From: CAZWUL01 sp964636625
GTDB lineage: Bacteria > Atribacterota > Phoenicimicrobiia > Phoenicimicrobiales > Stramentimicrobiaceae
NCBI GenBank assembly: GCA_964636625.1
Contig: CAZWUL010000009.1
Span: forward strand, 1 to 31,822
Direction: 5' to 3'
Length of the DNA: 31,822 nucleotides
Under the pieces are notes generated by a model. It saw only the letters and a program-made list of their open reading frames with translations. It was not told the DNA's origin and ran no database searches. The position numbers and the translations under genes are program-made. This document shows positions 7,417 through 16,035 of the stretch, piece after piece (position 1 is the stretch's first letter; every line of letters starts with the position of its first letter).

Positions 7417-9594
7417 ATGGTTGTTAAATATAACCAGGCACAGAAAAAAGCTATTGAATCAAGCAAGGGACCCGTTCTGGTTATTGCGGGAGCCGGGAGT
7501 GGGAAAACAAGTGTCTTAATAGAACGTATTATACATTTGTTTAAAAGAAAGAACATAAATTTAGAAAATATTTTAGCTGTCACTTTTACAAATAAAGCAG
7601 CTAATGAAATGAAGGAAAGGATTGCCAGGACAATTGATTTAAATAATGTAGACAATTATTTTCAAAATAATGTTTGGATTGGTACATATCATTCAATTTG
7701 TGTCAGAGTGCTTCATCAGCATATTAAATTTTTGCATTTCAATAATAACTTCAATATTTATGATACTAATGATTCTAAAAGGCTTATGAAAAAATGTATA
7801 AAAGACCTTGATCTTGATCCTAAGCAATATCCCATAAATAAGATATATTACATTATAGAAAAAGCAAAAAATGAATTGATAAATGAAGATGATTTTGATG
7901 ATAGGGTAATTGGTTTTTACAATAGGGCAATTTCAAAAATCTATAAAAAATATCAGGAAGAAATGTTTAAAAATCAATCATTGGATTTTGGTGATTTAAT
8001 TTTAAAAACAGTTGAAATATTTAATAAATATCCCGAAGTTCTGAGATATTATCAAAAGAAATTTAAACATATTTTAATTGATGAATATCAGGACATTAAC
8101 CATGCTCAGTATATTTTGATAAAATTACTATCACAAAAAAATAATAATGTATTTGCTGTTGGAGACCCGGATCAAAGCATTTATAAATTTAGAGGCGCAG
8201 AATTAAGTAATATAATTAATTTTGAAGTGGATTATCCTGAATGTAAGGTTATTAAATTGGAAGAAAATTATCGTTCATCAGATATTATTCTCAAAGGCGC
8301 AGATTTTATTATAAAAAATAATATTTATAGAAAAGAGAAAGGCTTGTGGACTAAGAAAAAGGGCGGTGAAAAAATTAAATATTATGAAGCAAATAGTGCT
8401 ATCGATGAAGCAGAATTTGTCGCACGAGAAATAAAAAATTTAAAAGACAGCCATAAAATGAAATGGCAGGATTTTGTAATCCTGTATCGTACAAATGCAC
8501 AATCAAGATATTTTGAAGAAATTTTTGCCAGGCAAAACATTCCTTTTAAGATAATTGGTAACATTAGATTTTATGAAAGAAAGGAAATTAAAAATTTAAT
8601 TTACTTAATGAAATTAATTGATAATTCAAATGATAAAGAATCTTTTAGAAGATGGCTTGAAATGGATAGAATGGGAATAGGTCCCAGGGGGATAGAGAAA
8701 TTAAATAAAATTGCAGAGGAAAAGAATAAAAATATCTTAGATGTTCTTCCGACTTATATGGAATCCTCAGGGAACAGGATAAAAAATGAAGACAAAGAAA
8801 AAATAAAAAAATATATTAAAATATTTAAAGAATTAAAAGAAAAAACAACGAGTATTTCTTCAATATTTGAAAGTTTAGTTAAAGGAATAAAATATTATAA
8901 TTTATTAATAGAGGAGAATGATAAAATTAAAACTGATAATAAAATTGAAAACGTGAAAGCATTCTTGCAGTCTATCAAAGATTATGAAAAAAAATATCCA
9001 GAAAGCACATTAAATAATTTTCTTGCCTATATTTCACTAGTTTCCGATGTTGATGGTAGTATGTCTAATTCTCACAATGAAGAGATGGTTAATTTAATGA
9101 CCTTACACTGTGCCAAAGGTCTCGAGTTCCCTGTGGTATTTCTAACAGGCCTAGAAGAAGGTATTTTCCCCCATAGCAAAAGCTTGACAAATCACATAGA
9201 TTTAGAAGAGGAAAGAAGATTGTGCTATGTTGGTATGACCAGGGCAATGAATAGATTGTATCTGACCTTTAGCTGGAGACGGAATTTAGATGGGAAAACG
9301 AGATTTAATAGAGTTTCAAGATTTTTTAAAGAAATACCAGTAAAATACTTAGAAAAATCAGAAATCCTACCCAATAATATTGTACATAATCCCGGTGAAA
9401 ATAGAATATCTAAAGAAGAAAAAATAAAATTGACAATTGATGATTGTATTTTTCACGCTGACTGGGGAGAAGGAACAATACTTAATAAGAAAAAAGTTGG
9501 TGATGATTATTATATTACGGTTAATTTTAAAAATAAAGGAATTAAAAGTTTGTCATTAAAATATGCACCAATAAAAAAGGCAAAACACAAGTAG
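7417..9594 (+). CDS. pcrA: ATP-dependent DNA helicase PcrA/UvrD (superfamily 1A)
   Basis: A 3'-5' DNA helicase that works in nucleotide-excision and mismatch repair, replication restart and removal of stalled RNA polymerase. The order of motifs is complete: QAQKKAI (Q motif), Walker A AGAGSGKT (24-31), Walker B DEYQD (222-226), GDPDQSIYKFRGA (motif III), LEENYRSS (motif IV), TLHCAKGLEF (motif V) and CYVGMTRA (motif VI). The C-terminus (GTILNKKKVG ... VNFKNKGIKSL) matches the Tudor-like RNA-polymerase-binding domain of PcrA, which favours PcrA over Rep. At 725 residues it is full length. The ATG follows GAGAGGG at 7401-7407 with a 9-base spacer. It stands alone between a terminator and a convergent gene. 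Confidence 0.94.
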   Translation: MVVKYNQAQKKAIESSKGPVLVIAGAGSGKTSVLIERIIHLFKRKNINLENILAVTFTNKAANEMKERIARTIDLNNVDNYFQNNVWIGTYHSICVRVLHQHIKFLHFNNNFNIYDTNDSKRLMKKCIKDLDLDPKQYPINKIYYIIEKAKNELINEDDFDDRVIGFYNRAISKIYKKYQEEMFKNQSLDFGDLILKTVEIFNKYPEVLRYYQKKFKHILIDEYQDINHAQYILIKLLSQKNNNVFAVGDPDQSIYKFRGAELSNIINFEVDYPECKVIKLEENYRSSDIILKGADFIIKNNIYRKEKGLWTKKKGGEKIKYYEANSAIDEAEFVAREIKNLKDSHKMKWQDFVILYRTNAQSRYFEEIFARQNIPFKIIGNIRFYERKEIKNLIYLMKLIDNSNDKESFRRWLEMDRMGIGPRGIEKLNKIAEEKNKNILDVLPTYMESSGNRIKNEDKEKIKKYIKIFKELKEKTTSISSIFESLVKGIKYYNLLIEENDKIKTDNKIENVKAFLQSIKDYEKKYPESTLNNFLAYISLVSDVDGSMSNSHNEEMVNLMTLHCAKGLEFPVVFLTGLEEGIFPHSKSLTNHIDLEEERRLCYVGMTRAMNRLYLTFSWRRNLDGKTRFNRVSRFFKEIPVKYLEKSEILPNNIVHNPGENRISKEEKIKLTIDDCIFHADWGEGTILNKKKVGDDYYITVNFKNKGIKSLSLKYAPIKKAKHK

Positions 9595-9630
9595 TTAATT
9601 TTTATGTTTTAACTGCCTATATTTTGCCTT
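9577..9630. terminator. Possible bidirectional terminator between pcrA and the convergent parvulin gene
   Basis: AAGGCAAAA (9577-9585) is an exact inverted match to TTTTGCCTT (9622-9630), and a second inner stem pairs 9591-9598 with 9609-9616 (one G-U pair). The structure overlaps the last codons of pcrA and lies where two genes converge. There is no clean U tract, so the function is tentative. Confidence 0.4.
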
Positions 9631-9669
9631 AACACTATTAAATATGTAAAAAGCTATTTTTTATTTTAG

Positions 9670-10539
9670 TTAATCTACCTCTTTAAGTAAATCAGTATTC
9701 TTTTCAATTATTGCTTTTTCTTCAACTTCTTCTAAATATTTATCAAAAGCTTCTTGTTGCTTAATAGGAAGCAATTGGTATTTAATTTCTTCTTTGACTT
9801 CATCTAATTCTATATAACCAGATGGGTTTTTTTCTAAGACTTTAAATATATGGAAGCCATTCTCTATTGGGATAATATCGCTGACTTCTCCCGGGTCAAG
9901 AATAAATAGTTTTTCTTCTATTTCCGTTTTTAAAGTTCCCTTAGTGATAAAACCAATGTCTCCGCCTTCTGCTGCACTGGAAGAAGTAGAATGATCTTTA
10001 GCTAAATCAGAAAAAATTTTACCTTCATTTAATTCATTTATTATTTCTTCTGCCTTTTCTTGTGTTTCAACTAAAATATTAAGAGCATGTATTTCCTCTT
10101 CTTGCCAATAATTTTCTTTATTTTCTTCATAGTACATTTCAATATCATCATCGCTTAAAACTGTTTTATCGATAATTTCTTTCTCCAGTAAAGCTTGGAT
10201 TAATATTTGGTCAATAGCGTTCTTTATCTGGAAGGCAATTTCAGGCTCTTCACGTAAATTTAATTCATCTGCTTTCTGGATTAATAGTGTTTGAGTAATT
10301 AATTGTTCTAACACGTCTTCTTTGTTTAATTGAACTTTATAACTATCTGGAATTAATTCCCAGAATTGTTCAAAAATATCCAGAGTGATTACTTCACCAT
10401 TAATAACAGCTAATTTCTGAACATTATTTTCATTTTCATTCTGGGCAATTCCCTGCAACGAAAATGATGTTAACAACATTATTACGAAAAACAAGACAGT
10501 AAAAGTAGTTAAAAAAACATTGTTTCTATTTTTTATCAA
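9670..10539 (-). CDS. Exported parvulin-type peptidyl-prolyl cis-trans isomerase (SurA/PrsA-like)
   Basis: A probable extracytoplasmic folding factor for exported proteins. Residues 1-33 form a signal peptide (basic MIKNRNN, hydrophobic core, then SLQGIAQ). No lipobox cysteine is present, so it differs from lipoprotein PrsA. A SurA_N-like helical region (about 44-145) contains VINGEVITLDIFEQFW. The PpiC parvulin domain covers about 149-238, with the typical FSDLAKDHS, GGDIGFITKG and GFHIFKVLE segments, and a charged helical tail ends the 289-residue protein. The start is TTG, with AAAGGGG about 10 bases upstream. An extended -10 (TG-T-TATGAT, 10580-10573) may be its promoter. It is transcribed opposite to both neighbours. 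Confidence 0.88.
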   Translation of the reverse strand: MIKNRNNVFLTTFTVLFFVIMLLTSFSLQGIAQNENENNVQKLAVINGEVITLDIFEQFWELIPDSYKVQLNKEDVLEQLITQTLLIQKADELNLREEPEIAFQIKNAIDQILIQALLEKEIIDKTVLSDDDIEMYYEENKENYWQEEEIHALNILVETQEKAEEIINELNEGKIFSDLAKDHSTSSSAAEGGDIGFITKGTLKTEIEEKLFILDPGEVSDIIPIENGFHIFKVLEKNPSGYIELDEVKEEIKYQLLPIKQQEAFDKYLEEVEEKAIIEKNTDLLKEVD

Positions 10540-10713
10540 TTAGTTAAATCCCCTTTCATTTTTTTTTAGTCTATCATAACAACCATGTTTAGTAAAGATA
10601 TAACTGTCATTACTTAGGGTGTTATAATCAATATCATTGTTTCAATTTTAAACAATTATTTAAATTTTATGGATAGTAAAAACAAAATAATTATACCTTG
10701 CAAGCATTGTTCC

Positions 10714-10742
10714 TTGAACATTTTTTTATGATAATATATAAT
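10714..10742 (+). promoter_or_regulatory. Strong sigma-70-type promoter for rpsU
   Basis: TTGAAC (10714-10719) and a perfect TATAAT (10737-10742) are separated by 17 bases, the optimal spacing. Transcription would begin near 10749, giving a leader of about 60 bases before rpsU that contains the near-palindrome at 10766-10782. Confidence 0.75.
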
Positions 10743-10809
10743 GTTAAATAACTTGGTTACTCGCTAGTCATCATTGATGGCTTATTATGGCAGAAAAGGG
10801 GGTGAGTGT

Positions 10810-10998
10810 ATGGCAACCATTAGAGTAAGAGAAGATGAAGAATTTGATCATGCGTTAAAACGCTTTAAAAAAGAATGTCAAAAAAGTGGGATTATATCTG
10901 ATATTAAACGTCATGAATATTATGAAAAACCAAGCGAAAGAAGAAAAAGAAAATTAATAGCAGCGCAGAGAAAAAAGAAAAGGAGAGGAAGAAATTAA
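10810..10998 (+). CDS. rpsU: 30S ribosomal protein bS21
   Basis: A small basic protein of the 30S subunit platform, near the 3' end of 16S rRNA, involved in initiation. The 62-residue protein starts MATIRVREDEEFDHALKRFK and ends in a highly basic RKKKRRGRN tail, matching the family in length and composition. The frame is open further upstream (ATG at 10774), but the family N-terminus and the AGGGGGTG ribosome site (about 10797-10804) place the start at 10810. It has its own promoter and a strong terminator, so it is monocistronic here. Confidence 0.95.
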   Translation: MATIRVREDEEFDHALKRFKKECQKSGIISDIKRHEYYEKPSERRKRKLIAAQRKKKRRGRN

Positions 10999-11060
10999 CC
11001 TCCTTCAAAAAATATAAATTATATTTAACTAAATAAATTTTATATTATAATAGTAAAGAA

Positions 11061-11107
11061 AAATAAAGAAAACCCAACCATTTTAAAAAGTTGGGTTTTC
11101 TTTATTT
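11061..11107 (+). terminator. Intrinsic terminator of rpsU
   Basis: A perfect 18-bp inverted repeat (11061-11078 with 11090-11107) surrounds an 11-base loop. The GTTGGG core runs into TTTTCTTTATTT, giving a U-rich 3' side. It is symmetric enough to work from either direction. Confidence 0.9.
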
Positions 11108-11479
11108 CTAATAAATATTTTGTAGCTTTTATCTTGTATTCATAAGATACATAAGAAAACCATAACAAACCCCTAAATATTAATGTAATATCATGTTAAA
11201 ATTTATGTAATGAAAAATATAATTTATTTATATATTTAAATTCTGGTAATGTACTGGTAATGATAAAACAAAGTTGCTGAGCTTAAATACTAGCTGAATA
11301 TATATATTTTTGCAAAATATAATAAAATTAGTTATAATAACTTTCTCAAAATTATTATTTTGTAACATGGTTTCTAGTCCATTTCTTGCTGCATAGTACA
11401 TAGCAAAATTTATAGTTATATGTACTAAATAAGTATAATATAAAAGTAAGAACTAATATGGTAAAATGGAGAAATGAAT
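11108..11479. other. AT-rich intergenic stretch before phoH
   Basis: This gene-free stretch has no recognisable RNA gene or repeat family. It holds a short direct repeat of CTGGTAATG (11243 and 11254, 11 bases apart) and a TATAAT at 11434-11439 that may be the -10 of the phoH cluster, although the -35 region is poor. No open frame with a ribosome site is apparent. Confidence 0.5.
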
Positions 11480-12499
11480 ATGAACGAAGAATTGATTCTT
11501 ATTAAAAACAAAGAGGAAATAAGAGAACTTTTTGGTAATTTGGACAAAAAAATAAAACTAATTAGTCAATCGCTGTCAGTAAAGATATCAACAAGAAATA
11601 GCAATGCTTTAACTATAACAGGAGAAAAAATAAATGTTGCTAAAGCAGTTAGAATTATTGAAGATTTGTTAATAATAATTAGAGGAGGGAACTCTGTCAG
11701 CTTGTCAGAAATAAGATATCAGATTGATATGTTAAAAGATGATGACGCTTTTCATTTAGATGAATTATATAAAGACGAAATATATGTTTTTAAAAAAGAT
11801 AAAATAATCAGACCAAAAACATCTGGGCAAAAAAGCGTGTTAGAGAAAATAAGACAAAACGATATACTTTTTGTAATTGGGCCGGCAGGTAGCGGAAAAA
11901 CATACCTGGCAGTTGCCATCGCGATATCTGCATTGAAGAAAAAAGAAGTTGAAAGAATTATACTAATCAGGCCTGCTGTTGAGGCAGGCGAGAGCCTCGG
12001 TTTTTTACCTGGCGACTTTATGGAAAAAATTGACCCTTATTTCAGACCTTTATATGATGCTATCTATGAAATGATGCCTTCTGATAAATTTCAGAATCAT
12101 CTTGAACGTGGAATTATAGAAATTGCTCCCCTTGCTTATATGAGAGGAAGAACATTGAATAATTCTTTTATTATTCTTGATGATGCCCAGAACACTACTT
12201 TAGGACAAATGAAAATGTTTTTAACAAGATTCGGTTTTGGTTCAAAAATCATAGTTACCGGAGATATCACGCAAATCGATTTACCGCAGACTAAAAATTC
12301 CGGGCTGGTAAAGATTTCAAATATATTAAATAATATTAATGGAATTGAATTTGTTTATTTAGAAAAAAAAGATGTTGTAAGGCATAGATTAGTACAAGAA
12401 ATAATCCGTGCATACGAAAAAAATGATAATAGTGAAAACAAAAGAATAAATGATATATCTAAGAATAATCATAATAACAAGAAAGATGAAAATGTTTAA
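11480..12499 (+). CDS. phoH: PhoH-family ATPase (PhoH-like protein)
   Basis: A cytoplasmic P-loop NTPase of the PhoH/YbeZ type, thought to help RNA processing and ribosome maturation together with YbeY, encoded two genes downstream. Counting from this start, an N-terminal PhoH-type nucleic-acid-binding domain (about 1-100) is followed by the ATPase with Walker A GPAGSGKT (134-141), IRPAVEAGESLGFLPGD (163-179), and a Walker B reading ILDDAQNTT where the family normally has DEAQNTT. After about residue 315 the tail is low-complexity, rich in Lys and Asn. ATGs at 11474 and 11480 are in frame; GGAG at 11468-11471 is 8 bases from the second, so that is preferred. The 3' end overlaps the next gene by 14 bases. 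Confidence 0.93.
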   Translation: MNEELILIKNKEEIRELFGNLDKKIKLISQSLSVKISTRNSNALTITGEKINVAKAVRIIEDLLIIIRGGNSVSLSEIRYQIDMLKDDDAFHLDELYKDEIYVFKKDKIIRPKTSGQKSVLEKIRQNDILFVIGPAGSGKTYLAVAIAISALKKKEVERIILIRPAVEAGESLGFLPGDFMEKIDPYFRPLYDAIYEMMPSDKFQNHLERGIIEIAPLAYMRGRTLNNSFIILDDAQNTTLGQMKMFLTRFGFGSKIIVTGDITQIDLPQTKNSGLVKISNILNNINGIEFVYLEKKDVVRHRLVQEIIRAYEKNDNSENKRINDISKNNHNNKKDENV

Positions 12500-14771
12500 A
12501 AATATTTTTACTAAAAATAATATCCAAATATTTAAGAAAAATTACTTAAAAAAACTAATACTATTTGTAATTGTAGTAATTTTAGTTACCTTTATATTAT
12601 CAATAAATTTTATACCTGGAAAAATTATTTTAAGGGAAGGAGAGGTAGCAACCAGAGACATTGTTGCCCCCGAAACAATAGAATTTATTGATGAAAGAGC
12701 AACTCAGGAATTAAGGGAGGATGCAGCGAAATCTATACGTGAAGTATATAATTTAAACCTGGCCAGTATAGAAAGTGTAGAAAATGATTTACAAAATTTT
12801 TTTTATGATATAAGGGAATTAAGAGAAAGTTATAATAAGACTAATGATATTAGTATAAACGAGAATATTCCGGATAATAATCTTAATCAAGATAATGATG
12901 AAAGCATATTAAACACTTCTGTAAATGATATCAATTTACTTGTATTAAATGATAAGTATTCCATGGAAATAGATGAAAATACCATTCTTAACTTAATTGA
13001 AATGAACATAGCTTCTATAGAAGAAATAGAGCAAAATGTATATTCATCTGTAAGAAAACTAATGGAGCAGGGTATCAGAGAAGATGATATTGAAGAGGCA
13101 AAGAAACAATTAATCAGAGAGATTAGTGATAACTCTTCAAATTCATATTATGCAGTTGTTGCAAGCGATTTAGGAGAAAATTTTATTAAACCAAGTCTTT
13201 TTTTAGATGCAGAAGCAACAGAAAAGAAAAGGAATGATTCCATCGAGGCAGTTAGAGATGTAAAAAATATAATTAGAAAAGATCAGATAATCATCAGGAA
13301 AGGCGAAATTGTTAATTCTGAACATATTGCAAAAATGAAAGCCCTGGGATTGCAAAATCCAATATTACATTTTCGGAATATTATAGGTTTATTTTTAATT
13401 AACTCATTATTTATTGCATTAATAGGCTTATATATATATACTTTCCATAAAAATGTTTTTAATGATGATAACAAGCTAATATTGTTAAGCATAATTTATA
13501 CTTCAATGGTATTTATTGCTAAAATTGCTGGTGAAATATCCGGTTATCTGATTCCGATGGCTTTCGCATCAATGTTGATAGCTATAACAATTGATTCAAA
13601 ATTAGCATTATGGATGTCTTTTATAATTAGCTATAATATTGGTTTTATATTTCTTGGAGAAATTAATTACATGATCGTTGCTCTGGCAGGTGGGCTTATT
13701 TCTGTTTTTAGCATAAGAAAAGCTACCCAACGTTCAAGTTTAACAAGGGCCGGATTACTCATTGCAATGACTAATACATTTTCGATATTAGCACTGGGGC
13801 TTATACATGGAAATCCTTCACAGGTTATATTAAATAACTGCATGTGGGGGATTTTGAGTGGTTTTACTTCTGTAATATTAACTATTGGTATACTTCCTTT
13901 TTTGGAAAGTCTCTTTGATATCACCTCTTCATTTAAATTAATGGAACTTTCCAACCCTAACCAGCCCATTTTAAAACAATTATTAGTTGAAGCTCCGGGT
14001 ACCTATCATCATAGTGTTGTAGTTGGGAATCTTGCGGAGGCTGCTGCGGATGAAATAGGCGCCAATGCTCTGTTAACACGTGTTGGTGCATACTATCATG
14101 ATATTGGTAAATTAAAAAGACCATATTTTTTTTCTGAGAATCAAGAAGCATATAAAAATACCCACGATGATATGGAACCCAGCTTAAGTGCGTTGGTTAT
14201 AGCTTCACATGTTAAAGATGGTGTTGATATAGCAAAAAAATATAGATTACCAAAGGCAATTGTAGATATCATTAACCAACACCATGGCACAGGATTAATA
14301 AGCTATTTTTTCCACCGAGCCTTGCAGACAAATGGCTCTAAAAACACTACCGTAAACGAAGAGAACTATCGATATTCCGGGCCAAAACCACAAACGAAAG
14401 AAGCTGGTATAATATTACTTGCAGATTCACTTGAAGCAGAAGCACGTACATTGAATAACCCAACCTCAAGTAGAATTAAAAATTTAACACAGAATGTCAT
14501 AAATAGAAATTTAGAAAACGGTCAATTAGATGAATGTAATTTAACCCTGAGTGATTTAAATAGAATTAAAGATGTATTTTCTAGAATAATGACTGGCATG
14601 TTTCATAACAGGGTGGAATACCCTGATGAAGAATTGATAAAGAAGTTAAAAAAGGAAAGAGACCAAGGTGAAAGTACTAATAAAAAACAACCAGAAACAG
14701 AAAATAAATCTCCAGACTCTAAAAAAAATATTAATAACAGCAATGGAATTAATGGAGGTAAAAAAGAATAG
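12486..14771 (+). CDS. pgpH: 7TM-HD membrane phosphohydrolase, PgpH/YqfF family
   Basis: A probable cyclic-di-AMP phosphodiesterase of the inner membrane. The protein has an N-terminal membrane anchor (about 20-42), a large extracytoplasmic 7TMR-HDED region (about 45-280, with REGEVATRDIVAPETI near its start), about seven membrane segments (about 285-480) and a cytoplasmic HD domain. That domain contains TYHHSVVVGN, AYYHDIGKLKRP (near residue 535-545) and INQHHGTGL, which carry the metal-binding His and Asp residues. The tail after about residue 720 is hydrophilic and poorly conserved. The frame is open from 12450, but ATG 12486 or 12492 is more likely; no strong ribosome site is seen, suggesting coupling with phoH. 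The last 104 bases overlap ybeY. Confidence 0.92.
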   Translation: MKMFKNIFTKNNIQIFKKNYLKKLILFVIVVILVTFILSINFIPGKIILREGEVATRDIVAPETIEFIDERATQELREDAAKSIREVYNLNLASIESVENDLQNFFYDIRELRESYNKTNDISINENIPDNNLNQDNDESILNTSVNDINLLVLNDKYSMEIDENTILNLIEMNIASIEEIEQNVYSSVRKLMEQGIREDDIEEAKKQLIREISDNSSNSYYAVVASDLGENFIKPSLFLDAEATEKKRNDSIEAVRDVKNIIRKDQIIIRKGEIVNSEHIAKMKALGLQNPILHFRNIIGLFLINSLFIALIGLYIYTFHKNVFNDDNKLILLSIIYTSMVFIAKIAGEISGYLIPMAFASMLIAITIDSKLALWMSFIISYNIGFIFLGEINYMIVALAGGLISVFSIRKATQRSSLTRAGLLIAMTNTFSILALGLIHGNPSQVILNNCMWGILSGFTSVILTIGILPFLESLFDITSSFKLMELSNPNQPILKQLLVEAPGTYHHSVVVGNLAEAAADEIGANALLTRVGAYYHDIGKLKRPYFFSENQEAYKNTHDDMEPSLSALVIASHVKDGVDIAKKYRLPKAIVDIINQHHGTGLISYFFHRALQTNGSKNTTVNEENYRYSGPKPQTKEAGIILLADSLEAEARTLNNPTSSRIKNLTQNVINRNLENGQLDECNLTLSDLNRIKDVFSRIMTGMFHNRVEYPDEELIKKLKKERDQGESTNKKQPETENKSPDSKKNINNSNGINGGKKE

Positions 14772-15135
14772 CGAAGTTAGTTTAGTTTTAACAGATGATA
14801 AAGAAATCCAGCACTTAAACAGGGTTTATAGAAATAATGACTATCCTACAGATGTATTGTCATTTAGCATGCAGGAAGGATTAGATGACTTTGCAGGGAA
14901 AGATGAATTAGGTGAGTATCTGCTGGGAGATATAATAATATCTATTGAAACTGCCAATAGGCAAGCGAAAGATTCAAACCATTCACTATATAATGAATTA
15001 GCTATTTTACTTGTCCATGGTTTATTGCATCTATTGGGGTTTGAGCATATAGATGAAGTTAGTACTCAAAAAATGCAACGTGAGGAAAAAAGAATATTGA
15101 AATTTATTCAAGATGATTATAATTTAAAACTGTAA
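14668..15135 (+). CDS. ybeY: Endoribonuclease YbeY (rRNA maturation factor)
   Basis: A zinc endoribonuclease involved in 16S rRNA 3'-end maturation and ribosome quality control. The 155-residue protein shows NRVYRNNDYPTDVLSFSM (51-68), LLGDIIIS (85-92) and the zinc motif HGLLHLLGFEH, with His117, His121 and His127. The start is GTG at 14668 with AAAGGA at 14651-14656; MKVLIKNNQ at the N-terminus fits the family, so the 104-base overlap with pgpH appears genuine rather than a misplaced start. The phoH-pgpH-ybeY order is a common bacterial arrangement. Confidence 0.93.
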   Translation: MKVLIKNNQKQKINLQTLKKILITAMELMEVKKNSEVSLVLTDDKEIQHLNRVYRNNDYPTDVLSFSMQEGLDDFAGKDELGEYLLGDIIISIETANRQAKDSNHSLYNELAILLVHGLLHLLGFEHIDEVSTQKMQREEKRILKFIQDDYNLKL

Positions 15136-15243
15136 GGCTAAACAGATATTTTTAGAATAAACAATTGTTTTACTAAGTAATATATTGCTGACGTTAGTTT
15201 TGCAAAAGTTTTTCCAAAATATTGTAAAAAAGAGGTGTTTTTA

Positions 15244-16035
15244 ATGGCTATTATTGGATTATTTGATTCTGGATTTGGAGGACTCACTGTAGCTCGACAG
15301 ATAAGAAAACAAATACCCAAAATAAGCATAGAATATTATGGTGACAATGGCCGTAATCCGTATGGTCCACTTTCTCAGAAAACAATAATTAAGTACTCAC
15401 GGCAAATACTAGACTTTCTGGCTAAAAAAGGACCAGATATAGTTATTATTGCCTGTAATACAGCTACAGCTGCAGCATTAAACACGATTAAGAATGAATA
15501 TAACTTTCCAGTATTAGGTATAATTGAGCCTGGGAGTAGAGCTGCTTTACGAGAATCAAAAAACAAAAGAATTGGTGTCTTAGGTACAAAATTTACAATT
15601 GACAGTGGTGCTTATAATAAAATAATAAAGGGATTTAATGAAGAAGTTGAGGTTTTTGGTCAAGCCTGCCCTGAATTTACACTGTTGGTAGAACAAGGTA
15701 ATATCGAAGGGAAAGAGGTAGAAAAAGCGGCATCTAAATATCTTTCAAATCTTAAGGATACGGGAATTGATACTTTAATTTTAGGATGCACACATTATCC
15801 AGTACTAATAGGTATTATTAAAAAATACATTGATAAAGACGTAAAAGTTATTGACCCATCAATAGAGGTTGTACTAGATGCTAAGGCAAAACTATCTGAA
15901 ATATCGGCGGATATTAATGGAAAAACAAATTTAAATTTCTATACAAGCGGTTATTTGACCGGATTTAAAGAGATTGGAGCAAAAATACTAGGAGAACCAA
16001 TAAATAAGATAGAAAAAATATTGTTAGGACAATAA
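15244..16035 (+). CDS. murI: Glutamate racemase
   Basis: Supplies D-glutamate for peptidoglycan, so a cell wall is expected. The 263-residue protein contains FDSGFGGLTV (7-16, Asp8), GDNGRNPYG (33-41), the first catalytic cysteine Cys71 in ACNTAT and the second, Cys182, in GCTHYP: the two-cysteine cofactor-independent mechanism. The frame is open from a GTG at 15235, but that codon overlaps the AGAGG ribosome site (15231-15235). ATG 15244 has the right spacing and gives the family N-terminus MAIIGLFDSG. Confidence 0.95.
   Translation: MAIIGLFDSGFGGLTVARQIRKQIPKISIEYYGDNGRNPYGPLSQKTIIKYSRQILDFLAKKGPDIVIIACNTATAAALNTIKNEYNFPVLGIIEPGSRAALRESKNKRIGVLGTKFTIDSGAYNKIIKGFNEEVEVFGQACPEFTLLVEQGNIEGKEVEKAASKYLSNLKDTGIDTLILGCTHYPVLIGIIKKYIDKDVKVIDPSIEVVLDAKAKLSEISADINGKTNLNFYTSGYLTGFKEIGAKILGEPINKIEKILLGQ

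Noticed and set aside
10774..10809. Twelve-residue N-terminal extension of rpsU from ATG 10774
   Set aside because: The S21 family starts at MATIRVRE, and the ribosome site fits ATG 10810; the extension overlaps the leader palindrome and ribosome site.
11108..11479. Possible small RNA gene in the gap before phoH
   Set aside because: Only AT-rich sequence and one short direct repeat are seen; no stable stem, terminator or known RNA motif supports it.
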